This document shows positions 42,759 to 50,848 of a DNA stretch of 56,275 nt, piece by piece. A program made the position numbers and the translations under genes. This DNA comes from JAUUZQ01 sp964538375 (GTDB taxonomy: Bacteria > Bacteroidota > Bacteroidia > Bacteroidales > GCA-2748055), in contig CAZIFQ010000021.1 of assembly GCA_964538375.1 (NCBI GenBank), forward strand, positions 1 to 56,275, given 5' to 3'. The notes beneath the pieces were generated by a model. The model made no database searches and was not told the DNA's origin. It saw only the letters and a program-made list of their open reading frames with translations. Positions within the stretch are counted from its first letter, which is position 1, and the number at the start of each line of letters is the position of its first letter.

Positions 42759-45227
42759 CTAAAACTTCGCAGTAACCTTAACATTAAATCTTCTTCCTGT
42801 AAGGTAGTTTGGAACGGCAAACTGACTGGGTGTGCCACTCTGGTTAGAGATGGTTTTTGTCCAGGTGTAGGATGCTACATTATTAATACCCAGTAGGTTA
42901 AATATCTCTGCGCTAAGCCAGATACTTTGAAAATGTCTGAATGGATTATTGTCACTCAGCGCGTCGTTGTTTCGTTTGAGCACTTTTGAGAAACCAATAT
43001 CAACTCTTCGGTAGGGACTCATCCTTAGCTCAGTGTAATATTGATCTTCACTGGGATGACTCATGGGTAATCCTGTTCCATAGTGCCCACTCAAATGTAC
43101 CTTGTAGTCAGGTCTGTTTGGGATATAATCCTGGAAAAATACACTGGCCGTAAAAAATTGTTCAGTAGGCCTGGAGTAATATCCTGCATCTTCGTAAATC
43201 CATTCTTCTTCAATAAAGGCCAGGACAGAATCACCTTGAATATTCTCCCTGGTACTTAAGAAGGAAGCTGTAAACCATGATTCTGCACCGGGTACAAACT
43301 CTCCGTTTAGCTTGAGGTCTATGCCCGTTGCGTAACCTGAAGCAATATTCTCACCTGCATAACTTATCCTGACATTCTCAATCTTGTAGGGAATAAGATC
43401 ATCTAACCACTTGTAATACATTTCGGCAGTTAATTTAAATGGCCTTTCCCATGCATTGAAGATATAGTCACCTCCCAAAAGCAGGTGAATAGATTTTTGT
43501 GGCTTGATGTTTGGGTTAACCTGATTATCAGGCATTCTCATTTCTTTGTAAAAGGGAGGCTGGTAATATACACCACTTGATAAATGGAACATCATATCCC
43601 GTTCCCAATTGGGCTTAAAACTAAAGGTAGCCCGCGGGCTAAACATGAAGGTTTTATTGAAATTCCATATTGATCCCCTTACTCCAAGAGTAAGGTAGTA
43701 GTCGGCGTATTTAGTATTTTTCTCCCAGGTATCCTGAACAAAACTACTGATGAGGTCATATTTGATATGATTAGTACCCCTGGATAGCTTTGATATTCCA
43801 ATATTTTCTCCTGTATACGGAACAGAAAATCCTGAAGAATCAACAACTTCCCATTCACTGATCCTGTCATAGAAATTCTGGTACTGGTATTTGATTCCCC
43901 ATTTTATCAGGTGGTTCTCCGCCTGCAATGTACCAATATGAGAAGCTGATAAAACATAGGCATCAAGGTAATTTCTTGCATGCGTTAGCAAAGTTCCCAC
44001 GCCAACATTCAGAATGCTGTCTCCATAGGTCTCTGAACCCACTGTATTGTCTAGCTCATTGATCAGATACTGTCCCTGGATATCAAATGTTTCTTCCTCA
44101 GATGTTTGAAAGCCGGAAGTGATAAATTTAAGGTTGAGATTTTTATTGGGTGAAACACTTAGTGAGAGCGCACCAAGGTAAGTGTCAAACTGGTCTATCT
44201 CCTGTCCGTCATAATAGATTTCCAGGTTAAACGGCATCTCCCTGGTTCCAAACTCTGTTTCCCTGGTTTCAGGAGTGAATTGGTATTTGTTCGAAGAATA
44301 ATTCCCTAGAAAGGAGATCTCAACTTTTTTGGATATTCTGTAAGTGAGCATGGTCTGAAGATCAGAGAATTGCGGTTTATAGTCTCCGCTTGTCTCTAGT
44401 GAGTTCAAGAGGTAAGAGGTCGTCTTATACCTGTACCCTGCAAGAAAGGTAAGTCTTTTGTTCTTTGAGGCACCCTCGGCATGCACTGAAGCACCTAAAA
44501 GACTTATGTCTGTGGAAGCTCCGAATTTCTTGGGCTTTTTATAAGTTATATCCAGTGCAGAAGACATTTTGTCGCCGTATCTGGCATCATATCCTCCTGC
44601 AGAAAACCGAATGGAGGAGACCATGTCTGAATTGATAAAACTCAAACCTTCCTGCTCTCCCGACCTTACAAGGAAGGGTCTGTAGATTTCAATATCATTG
44701 ACATATACCAGGTTCTCGTCAAAATTCCCCCCGCGAACGGAGTATTGGGAACTAAGCTCATTATTTGAGCTTACACCGGCCTGCGATTTTATTATCGTTT
44801 CAATCTTACCTGTCGTACTTGGCATATACTCAAAATCCTGAACATCAATACGTTGAAAGGTGCTGGCTCTTTCCTGCCTGGCACTTACTGAAACTTCTCC
44901 AAGATTAGTTACATCTTGCTTAAGTACAATACTCAACTCTCTTCTTTCACCTGGTTCCAGTGTGATGTATTCTTTCTGACTGTCGTAACCCACACAGCTG
45001 ATCACAAGAATCATGTTTTTCTCAGATGGGATATATATTTCGAAATATCCGCTCTCAGACGTCATCGTTCCTTCTCTTGAATTCATTAAAGCGATGTTTG
45101 CAAGGTCGATGGGCTGGTCTGTTGAGTCTCTTATAAAGCCGTATACGAAACCATTATCCTGGGCCGATATTACAACAGATTGGAATAAGATAAATAATAT
45201 GACAAGAAGACGCTGGTTCATGGGCAT
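42759..45227 (-). CDS. TonB-dependent receptor with carboxypeptidase-D-like N-terminus
   Basis: 822 residues. The signal peptide ends at VVISAQ, and either of two ATGs 6 bp apart could start it. Residues 25-110 form a CarboxypepD-regulatory-like domain (GFVYGFIRDSTDQPIDLANI). A plug domain follows at about 120-240 (TIIKSQAGVSSNNELSSQYS, VRGGNFDENLVYVNDIEIYR), then a 22-strand-type barrel to the end (FNVKVTAKF, terminal Phe). It imports a large or scarce substrate across the outer membrane with TonB energy. No SusD-like gene follows, so it is not a standard glycan pair. The small CarboxypepD-like protein encoded just upstream is its only companion. Confidence 0.92.
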   Translation of the reverse strand: MPMNQRLLVILFILFQSVVISAQDNGFVYGFIRDSTDQPIDLANIALMNSREGTMTSESGYFEIYIPSEKNMILVISCVGYDSQKEYITLEPGERRELSIVLKQDVTNLGEVSVSARQERASTFQRIDVQDFEYMPSTTGKIETIIKSQAGVSSNNELSSQYSVRGGNFDENLVYVNDIEIYRPFLVRSGEQEGLSFINSDMVSSIRFSAGGYDARYGDKMSSALDITYKKPKKFGASTDISLLGASVHAEGASKNKRLTFLAGYRYKTTSYLLNSLETSGDYKPQFSDLQTMLTYRISKKVEISFLGNYSSNKYQFTPETRETEFGTREMPFNLEIYYDGQEIDQFDTYLGALSLSVSPNKNLNLKFITSGFQTSEEETFDIQGQYLINELDNTVGSETYGDSILNVGVGTLLTHARNYLDAYVLSASHIGTLQAENHLIKWGIKYQYQNFYDRISEWEVVDSSGFSVPYTGENIGISKLSRGTNHIKYDLISSFVQDTWEKNTKYADYYLTLGVRGSIWNFNKTFMFSPRATFSFKPNWERDMMFHLSSGVYYQPPFYKEMRMPDNQVNPNIKPQKSIHLLLGGDYIFNAWERPFKLTAEMYYKWLDDLIPYKIENVRISYAGENIASGYATGIDLKLNGEFVPGAESWFTASFLSTRENIQGDSVLAFIEEEWIYEDAGYYSRPTEQFFTASVFFQDYIPNRPDYKVHLSGHYGTGLPMSHPSEDQYYTELRMSPYRRVDIGFSKVLKRNNDALSDNNPFRHFQSIWLSAEIFNLLGINNVASYTWTKTISNQSGTPSQFAVPNYLTGRRFNVKVTAKF

Positions 45228-45295
45228 TGGGTGAATAAAAAGATAACTGATTCTACCGTCTTAAATTGTGCGAGTCATTCGAATTTTTCCAGTTA

Positions 45296-45943
45296 TTAGT
45301 CGTTTTTAAAATCACCATTCTTCAGTGCCTCGAAGAACTCAGCCCAGCGCAGAGGGTCAAATACAGTATAGTAGGGACTTTGTCCCTGGACGTACAATTG
45401 ATTATACTGCTGTTTCATTACTTCACGGAAATTCATGTTTGGACTGCCCTGTGAATCGTTTATCTTGATCTGCGTTTTTATCAGGGCAATGTTCCTGTAT
45501 GCTCTCTGTTGATCATCATCAGGCGTCTCCATGGCAATAAATGCCTCCTTAAATTGCTGGTAGGTTTTCCATGGGAAGATTTTTACTTCTGCCAGCTGAA
45601 AAGTATCGCTAACAATAAATATATCGGATGGGTAATGCTGTATCTCCAGCGTGTCAGGAATAATATGAATGGTTGGTTTATAGCCAATATGACTGAATAG
45701 CACCGTATCATTGGGTTGCACAACAAAAGAGAAGATTCCTCTTCTGTCTCCGGTTGTTCCTCTTGACCGGTTCAGGATAATAATATTTACATCACTTACG
45801 GGATGGTGCTGCAGGTTTCTTATGACACCGGAGAATTGTATCAAATCCTTGTCATCTTTTGTTCTCAACAATTGTCCTTGAACAGAGGTTGATAACAGAA
45901 ATAGAATTGCTAAAAGAGTAAAGAAAGTGTAGCTCCTGGTCAT
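45296..45943 (-). CDS. Exported carboxypeptidase-regulatory-like protein, companion of the TonB receptor
   Basis: 215 residues with a signal peptide ending near SVQGQ. Residues 33-105 form a CarboxypepD_reg-like beta-sandwich (FSGVIRNLQHHPVSDVNIII, GDRRGIFSFVVQPNDTVLFS), the same fold as the N-terminus of the receptor encoded next. The C-terminal half is helical (EVKIFPWKTYQQFKEAFIA, FREVMKQQYNQLYVQGQ) and ends in a charged tail. It precedes the receptor by 68 bp on the same strand. Similar proteins of unknown role accompany TonB receptors in Bacteroidota. Confidence 0.75.
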   Translation of the reverse strand: MTRSYTFFTLLAILFLLSTSVQGQLLRTKDDKDLIQFSGVIRNLQHHPVSDVNIIILNRSRGTTGDRRGIFSFVVQPNDTVLFSHIGYKPTIHIIPDTLEIQHYPSDIFIVSDTFQLAEVKIFPWKTYQQFKEAFIAMETPDDDQQRAYRNIALIKTQIKINDSQGSPNMNFREVMKQQYNQLYVQGQSPYYTVFDPLRWAEFFEALKNGDFKND

Positions 45944-46229
45944 ATATTACTTGATAAAATCGATCCAAAAATAATTAAAAAAAACAGTAAACTTGGACAA
46001 GAGCCGCTATTATGGATTAAATTTGTGATTTATTAACATATTGGACATTGTTACAATGATTTATCAAACCGAAATATCAGTCCGCGCAGCAGGAAGGGGC
46101 TATCATCTGATTCTACGGAGGACCACGGAATATTGTGCTAACTGTTTACTCCTGACGGATGCTGTAGAATATGTTATCTCTCCCTTAATTTTAGCTAATT
46201 TTAGGGCTTAATAAATACATATTCTATTC
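45944..46229. other. Divergent intergenic region between the receptor pair and iorA
   Basis: No gene is supported. The left end has a minus-strand -7-like element. The right end has TAATTTTAG twice, 10 bp apart (46186 and 46196), about 35 bp before iorA. The middle (46070-46160) is distinctly less AT-rich than its flanks, yet I could not fold it into a known riboswitch or tRNA. Confidence 0.45.
45966..45973 (-). promoter_or_regulatory. Candidate minus-strand -7 element (TATTTTTG)
   Basis: TAnnTTTG match on the minus strand 22 bp before the start codon of the CarboxypepD-like protein, so it would serve that gene and the TonB receptor. Confidence 0.4.
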
Positions 46230-47837
46230 ATGAATAAACTTGTTTTACTGGGAAATGAAGCTATCGCGCAGGCAGCCATTGATGCTGGAATTTCGGGCGT
46301 ATATGCATATCCGGGAACTCCCTCTACAGAAATAACAGAATACATCCAGAGATCGAAAATTGCGAAGGAAAGAAAGATTCATTCCGATTGGTCAGCCAAT
46401 GAGAAAACTGCTATGGAAGCTGCCATCGGTATGTCATATGCCGGGAAGAAGTCGCTGGTTTGTATGAAACACGTTGGTCTCAACGTTGCAGCCGATGCCT
46501 TTATTAATTCTGCAATTACAGGTGTAAATGGTGGACTGGTAGTTTTGGCGGCAGATGACCCTTCCATGCACTCTTCTCAAAATGAGCAGGACTCCAGGTT
46601 TTATGGGAAATTTGCCATGATTCCGGTATTGGAGCCCTCCAACCAGCAAGAGTGCTATGATATGACCTATAAGGCATTCGAGTTATCTGAAAAATACAGC
46701 TTACCCGTTATGCTCAGAATAACCACACGTCTGGCTCATTCCAGGGCAGGAGTGTTGAGAAATGACTTGCTGCCTGAGAATTTGCTTAAAATACCTGAAG
46801 ATCCTTCACAATTTATTCTTCTTCCAGCTTTTGCAAGAAAAAGGTATAAGGGCTTATTGAATCAGCAGCCGGTGCTGTTAGATGATACGATCACCCAGGG
46901 TTTTAACAGGATAATTTCGGGTACAGATTCTTCAAAGGGCATCATTGCTTGCGGTATCGCATACAACTATTATATGGAAATAGCTACTCTGCACAAGTTG
47001 AATTTTCCGATTTTGAAAATCTCCCATTACCCGGTGAATGGATCGATGGCTCAGAAACTCGTCGATGAAGTAGACGAGATACTGGTATTAGAAGAGGGCG
47101 CTCCTTTGTTGGAAGAGATGCTTTCGGGAATGCTAAAAGGACCTTATAATATCAATGGTAGATTAAATGGAACAATTCCAAGAGATGGGGAATTAAATCC
47201 CATGATTGTTTCCTCAGCACTGGGTATAAGCACAGAAGAACGTTTGAAAGTGCCTGAAATAGTAGCAAACAGACCCCCTGCTCTCTGTAAGGGCTGCGGT
47301 CATATAGATATGTATGGTGCATTAGGAGAGGCCCTTGAAGCGTATGGCCCGGGCAGGGTATTCTCTGATATTGGATGCTATACCCTGGGAGCTCTTCCAC
47401 CATACAATGCCATCAACTCATGCGTGGATATGGGCGCTTCCATCACCATGGCAAAGGGAGCATCCGATGCTGGATTAAAACCTGCTGTTGCAGTGATTGG
47501 TGATTCTACCTTTACACATTCGGGCATGACGGGATTACTGGACACCGTGATAGAACAAACTCCGGTCACTGTTATTATTTCAGATAATTCAACAACGGGA
47601 ATGACAGGCGGGCAGAAATCGCATGCAACCAATAGATTATCCCAGATTGTGAAAGGTCTTGGTGTGGAAGAGGATCATATCATAGAGATAATTCCATTAA
47701 GAAAACACCACGAGGAAAATACACGACTGATTGCAAAAGAGCTGGCCTATGAAGGTGTATCAGTGATATTATCGCAGCGAGAATGTATCCAGACTGCCAT
47801 AAAACGTAAAAAGGCAGAAAGAAAGAAACCGGAATAA
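46230..47837 (+). CDS. iorA: Indolepyruvate:ferredoxin oxidoreductase, alpha subunit
   Basis: 535 residues. A pyruvate-ferredoxin-oxidoreductase-type PYR domain (GVYAYPGTPSTEITEYIQ near the start) is followed by a C-terminal thiamine-pyrophosphate domain from about 345 (CKGCGHIDMYGAL, then VIGDSTFTHSGMTGL, SDNSTTGMTGGQ). It oxidatively decarboxylates arylpyruvates from aromatic amino acids to acyl-CoA, reducing ferredoxin. Archaeal IorA has about 100 further residues with a 2[4Fe-4S] ferredoxin domain. Here the chain ends with a basic tail right after RECIQTAIKR, so electrons must pass to a separate carrier. The IorB gene follows 86 bp later. Confidence 0.92.
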   Translation: MNKLVLLGNEAIAQAAIDAGISGVYAYPGTPSTEITEYIQRSKIAKERKIHSDWSANEKTAMEAAIGMSYAGKKSLVCMKHVGLNVAADAFINSAITGVNGGLVVLAADDPSMHSSQNEQDSRFYGKFAMIPVLEPSNQQECYDMTYKAFELSEKYSLPVMLRITTRLAHSRAGVLRNDLLPENLLKIPEDPSQFILLPAFARKRYKGLLNQQPVLLDDTITQGFNRIISGTDSSKGIIACGIAYNYYMEIATLHKLNFPILKISHYPVNGSMAQKLVDEVDEILVLEEGAPLLEEMLSGMLKGPYNINGRLNGTIPRDGELNPMIVSSALGISTEERLKVPEIVANRPPALCKGCGHIDMYGALGEALEAYGPGRVFSDIGCYTLGALPPYNAINSCVDMGASITMAKGASDAGLKPAVAVIGDSTFTHSGMTGLLDTVIEQTPVTVIISDNSTTGMTGGQKSHATNRLSQIVKGLGVEEDHIIEIIPLRKHHEENTRLIAKELAYEGVSVILSQRECIQTAIKRKKAERKKPE

Positions 47838-47874
47838 AAAGCTATCATTTAGCTTGGTTACATCATTTTGTAGT

Positions 47875-47892
47875 GTTGAGGCATGTCTCAAC
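47875..47892. repeat. Small hairpin between iorA and iorB
   Basis: GTTGAG and CTCAAC around GCATGT. A second 6-bp hairpin (AAGCTA/TAGCTT) lies at 47839-47855. Neither has a T-run. They might modulate the ratio of the two subunits or be chance. Confidence 0.3.
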
Positions 47893-47923
47893 CATACAAA
47901 TTGTTGATTAAAACTATAAACAC

Positions 47924-48511
47924 ATGAAAACAGACATCATCCTATCAGGTGTTGGGGGACAGGGAATTCTGTCAATTGCAGCAGTAATAGGTACAGCAGC
48001 CATTCAATCGGGACTATATGTAAAACAGGCCGAAGTACATGGAATGAGCCAACGGGGAGGAGCAGTTCAATCACACTTGAGAATATCTGACCAAGTCATA
48101 CATTCCGATTTGATTCCGGAAGGGGCATGTGATATAATCCTGTCTGTAGAGCCCATGGAGTCACTTCGGTATATTTCTTTTCTTTCAAAAGAGGGTTGGT
48201 TGATCACAAATTCTACACCATTCATTAACATAGATAATTACCCTGAACAGGAGGCAATCTATCAGAAAATTAATGAACTGAAAAATAGCATATTGATTGA
48301 TGCTGATGCCATTGCAGCTACAATGGGAACAAAGAAAGTATCCAATATTGTCATGTTGGGAGCGGCATCAGGTGTCCTTGGCCTGGGAATGGATAGTCTG
48401 AAGGGCAGTATTTCGTCAATTTTTGGAAAAAAAGGGGAAGAAATTGTCCAACTAAATTTCCGTGCTTTAGAGGCGGGTCAAAATGAAGTAAAAAAACATA
48501 AGAAAATCTGA
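47924..48511 (+). CDS. iorB: Indolepyruvate:ferredoxin oxidoreductase, beta subunit
   Basis: 195 residues, the gamma-type (POR gamma) catalytic domain alone. The start ILSGVGGQGILSIAAVIG and KQAEVHGMSQRGGAVQSHLR are diagnostic. It pairs with IorA and completes the CoA-binding site of the enzyme. Length is normal for IorB. It is cytoplasmic and oxygen-sensitive with its partner, in line with the rubredoxin and the fermentation operons in this window. Confidence 0.94.
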   Translation: MKTDIILSGVGGQGILSIAAVIGTAAIQSGLYVKQAEVHGMSQRGGAVQSHLRISDQVIHSDLIPEGACDIILSVEPMESLRYISFLSKEGWLITNSTPFINIDNYPEQEAIYQKINELKNSILIDADAIAATMGTKKVSNIVMLGAASGVLGLGMDSLKGSISSIFGKKGEEIVQLNFRALEAGQNEVKKHKKI

Positions 48512-48520
48512 GAAAAAGAA

Positions 48521-48528
48521 TAATTTTG
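48521..48528 (+). promoter_or_regulatory. Candidate -7 element (TAATTTTG) for the DUF4301 gene
   Basis: TAnnTTTG match 18 bp before the ATG and just after the iorB stop codon. It suggests a separate promoter and argues against the upstream TTG start, which overlaps it. Confidence 0.4.
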
Positions 48529-48546
48529 AGGAAAACAAAAAAAAAT

Positions 48547-50064
48547 ATGTTTTCCAAAGAAGATAAAGATCAGATTACGGGGAAAGGAATATCGCAAGAT
48601 ACCATCGAGTACCAGCTAGAAAAATTCAGAACCGGCTTTCCTTTTACAAGGATAATCAATACAGCCACTATTGATAAAGGACTTCTAAGTCATTCAGATA
48701 GTGAAAAGGAGTTGCTCATTGAAAGCTTTGATAAACTTAGCAATGGGTTGGCTATTAAACGTTTTGTACCGGCATCAGGTGCAGCTACCAGGATGTTTAA
48801 GTCACTTTTTGCAATCCTTCAAAAATTGAAGGACACAGCTCCCGGCGACCAACAGGATGTTATCAATGCTGACCCGGAAGTCAAGGCATTCTTTGAGAAT
48901 ATTGAAAGCTATCCATTTTATGCAGATCTCAATTTATCGGGAACTGAGAATTATTTTCAGATATTGGATAAATTGTTGAACGACAATGGACTATCTTATG
49001 GAAAATTGCCAAAGGGCTTACTAAAATTTCACAACTATAGCAAGGGAAGCAGGACTGCTTTCGAAGAACACCTAAGGGAAGCAGCTGGCTATTGTGCCCA
49101 GGAAGGTACAGTAAATATGCACTTTACTATTTCACCGGAGCACTATCAATCTTTTACTGATCTCGAGGATCAGGTACTTCCGGGATTAGAGAAAGAACTC
49201 TCTTTAATATTTAACCTGAGCTACTCTTTTCAGAAAGAAGAAACAGATACTCTTGCGGTGGATAATGAGAATAAGCCATTTAGGGATGCTAAAGGGAAGC
49301 TGGTATTCAGACCAGGAGGACATGGTGCCTTGTTGGAAAATCTGAGTGATATAGGTGGCGACATTGTCTTCATCACTAACATTGATAATGTGGCACCTGA
49401 CCGATTCAAGGATTCCCGCATTCGCTACAAAAAGTTTCTTGGGGGCGTGTTATTGAAGGCCAGGGAGGAGATATACCGGCACCTGGAAGTATTATCTATG
49501 CCTGAACTACCCGATCCGATCTATTTTTTAAAACTCTTTTCCTGGATGAGTGATGTAATGTATATATCAGTTCCAGTGGATGTTATAGAGGGTGAGCGTT
49601 CGAATCAGCGTGATTGGGCATTGAATATACTGGATCGTCCAATACGGGTATGCGGAATGGTGAAGAACGAAGGAGAACCTGGTGGAGGTCCTTTCTTTGT
49701 CGAGGAGAGTAATGGAAATGTTTCCTTGCAGGTGGTTGAGCCATCTCAGATTGATGTAAATGATCCTGCGCAAAAATCAATACTCGCAAGTTCGACGCAT
49801 TTCAATCCCGTGGATTTAGTTTGCAGCTTGAGGAATCAAGTAGGAGAGAAGTATAATTTAATGGATTACAGGGACCCTGATGCTGGATTTATTACAGCTA
49901 AATCGATGTTAGGTAAGGACCTGAAAGCTCAGGAGTTGCCTGGACTATGGAACGGTTCTATGGCACACTGGACAACCATGTTTGTTGAGGTGCCTGGATT
50001 AACCTTTACGCCTGTAAAAACTGTCTTCGATCTTACCAGGTCTGAACACCTGGGAGAGGGATAA
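48547..50064 (+). CDS. DUF4301 family protein, nucleotidyltransferase-like
   Basis: 505 residues, no signal. It belongs to the DUF4301 family of Bacteroidota, recognised by the start FSKEDKDQITGKGIS and the full-length fit. Three blocks resemble UDP-sugar pyrophosphorylases: ASGAATRMFK (76-85, like the nucleotide loop GGxGTRMG..PK), FRPGGHGALLENL (254-266, like PGGHGxxxxxL) and ITNIDNVAPD (276 onward, like the NxDN/metal-binding strand). These are in the right order and spacing for a GT-A-type sugar nucleotidyltransferase. The catalytic role is inference and not established for the family. I use the ATG at MFSKEDKDQ rather than the TTG seven codons upstream. Confidence 0.82.
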   Translation: MFSKEDKDQITGKGISQDTIEYQLEKFRTGFPFTRIINTATIDKGLLSHSDSEKELLIESFDKLSNGLAIKRFVPASGAATRMFKSLFAILQKLKDTAPGDQQDVINADPEVKAFFENIESYPFYADLNLSGTENYFQILDKLLNDNGLSYGKLPKGLLKFHNYSKGSRTAFEEHLREAAGYCAQEGTVNMHFTISPEHYQSFTDLEDQVLPGLEKELSLIFNLSYSFQKEETDTLAVDNENKPFRDAKGKLVFRPGGHGALLENLSDIGGDIVFITNIDNVAPDRFKDSRIRYKKFLGGVLLKAREEIYRHLEVLSMPELPDPIYFLKLFSWMSDVMYISVPVDVIEGERSNQRDWALNILDRPIRVCGMVKNEGEPGGGPFFVEESNGNVSLQVVEPSQIDVNDPAQKSILASSTHFNPVDLVCSLRNQVGEKYNLMDYRDPDAGFITAKSMLGKDLKAQELPGLWNGSMAHWTTMFVEVPGLTFTPVKTVFDLTRSEHLGEG

Positions 50065-50102
50065 TCATTTTTATTACCTTTGGCTACTATACAACGTAAA
50101 CT

Positions 50103-50807
50103 ATGAAATGGAGTGATTACCGGCTGCTTCTGGTCGATGACGAACAGGATATCCTGGAATTTTTAAGTTATAATCTTAAGAATGAGGGTTTTGTATTATA
50201 TACTGCCACCAATGGTATTGAGGCATTAAAGATTGCCAGGAAGGTCAAACCCCACCTTGTTATGCTTGATGTTATGATGCCCGGTATGGACGGTATTGAG
50301 ACCTGCGAAGAGATTCGTAAACTTCCTGATCTTGAAGGTACACTCGTTGCGTTCCTTACAGCAAGGGGAGAGGACTATTCTCAAATAGCCGGATTTGATG
50401 CAGGGGGTGATGATTACATTACTAAACCCATCAAACCCAAGCTGCTGGTTAGCAAGATTAAATCGCTTCTCAAAAGATCCCAGCTGGAGAATAATCAAAA
50501 TGGTGGAGATGCTGATACTAAAATTGTTTCCGGAGATTTGGTTATTGATCGCGAACGTTATATCGTTATGCTAAAAGGTAAAGAGATTTTCTTTCCACGC
50601 AAAGAGTTTGAACTTCTATCCCTGTTGATATCGAAACCGGATAAGGTATTCTCACGCGAAGAGATATTTGATAGAATATGGGGCGACAATATTGTTGTTG
50701 GCGATAGAACAATCGACGTACATATTCGTAAGTTGAGAGAAAAACTTGGAGATGACTATATCAGAACCATCAAAGGAATAGGGTATAAGTACGTTGTTAC
50801 ATCCTAA
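50103..50807 (+). CDS. OmpR/PhoB-type response regulator
   Basis: 234 residues. The receiver domain is at 5-125 with Asp12/Asp13, phosphoacceptor Asp56 (LVMLDVMMPGMDG), Thr86 and Lys108. A winged-helix DNA-binding domain is at about 135-232 (FPRKEFELLSLLISKPDKVF, DRTIDVHIRKLREKLG). No histidine kinase gene follows. The next gene, on the opposite strand, is a phosphate transporter, which makes PhoB-like phosphate control plausible but unproven. Confidence 0.92.
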   Translation: MKWSDYRLLLVDDEQDILEFLSYNLKNEGFVLYTATNGIEALKIARKVKPHLVMLDVMMPGMDGIETCEEIRKLPDLEGTLVAFLTARGEDYSQIAGFDAGGDDYITKPIKPKLLVSKIKSLLKRSQLENNQNGGDADTKIVSGDLVIDRERYIVMLKGKEIFFPRKEFELLSLLISKPDKVFSREEIFDRIWGDNIVVGDRTIDVHIRKLREKLGDDYIRTIKGIGYKYVVTS

Positions 50808-50812
50808 CACCC

Positions 50813-50840
50813 AACTCCGAACTCCGAACTCCGAACTCCA
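50813..50840. repeat. 7-bp tandem repeat, four units (AACTCCG)
   Basis: Three AACTCCG units and a final AACTCCA, squeezed between the convergent ends of the response regulator and the phosphate transporter genes. The array replaces a recognisable terminator. Confidence 0.85.
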
Positions 50841-50848
50841 GCACATAC

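Noticed and set aside
46070..46160. Possible riboswitch or RNA before iorA
   Set aside because: Base composition differs from the flanks, but I could not find a consistent fold or known consensus.
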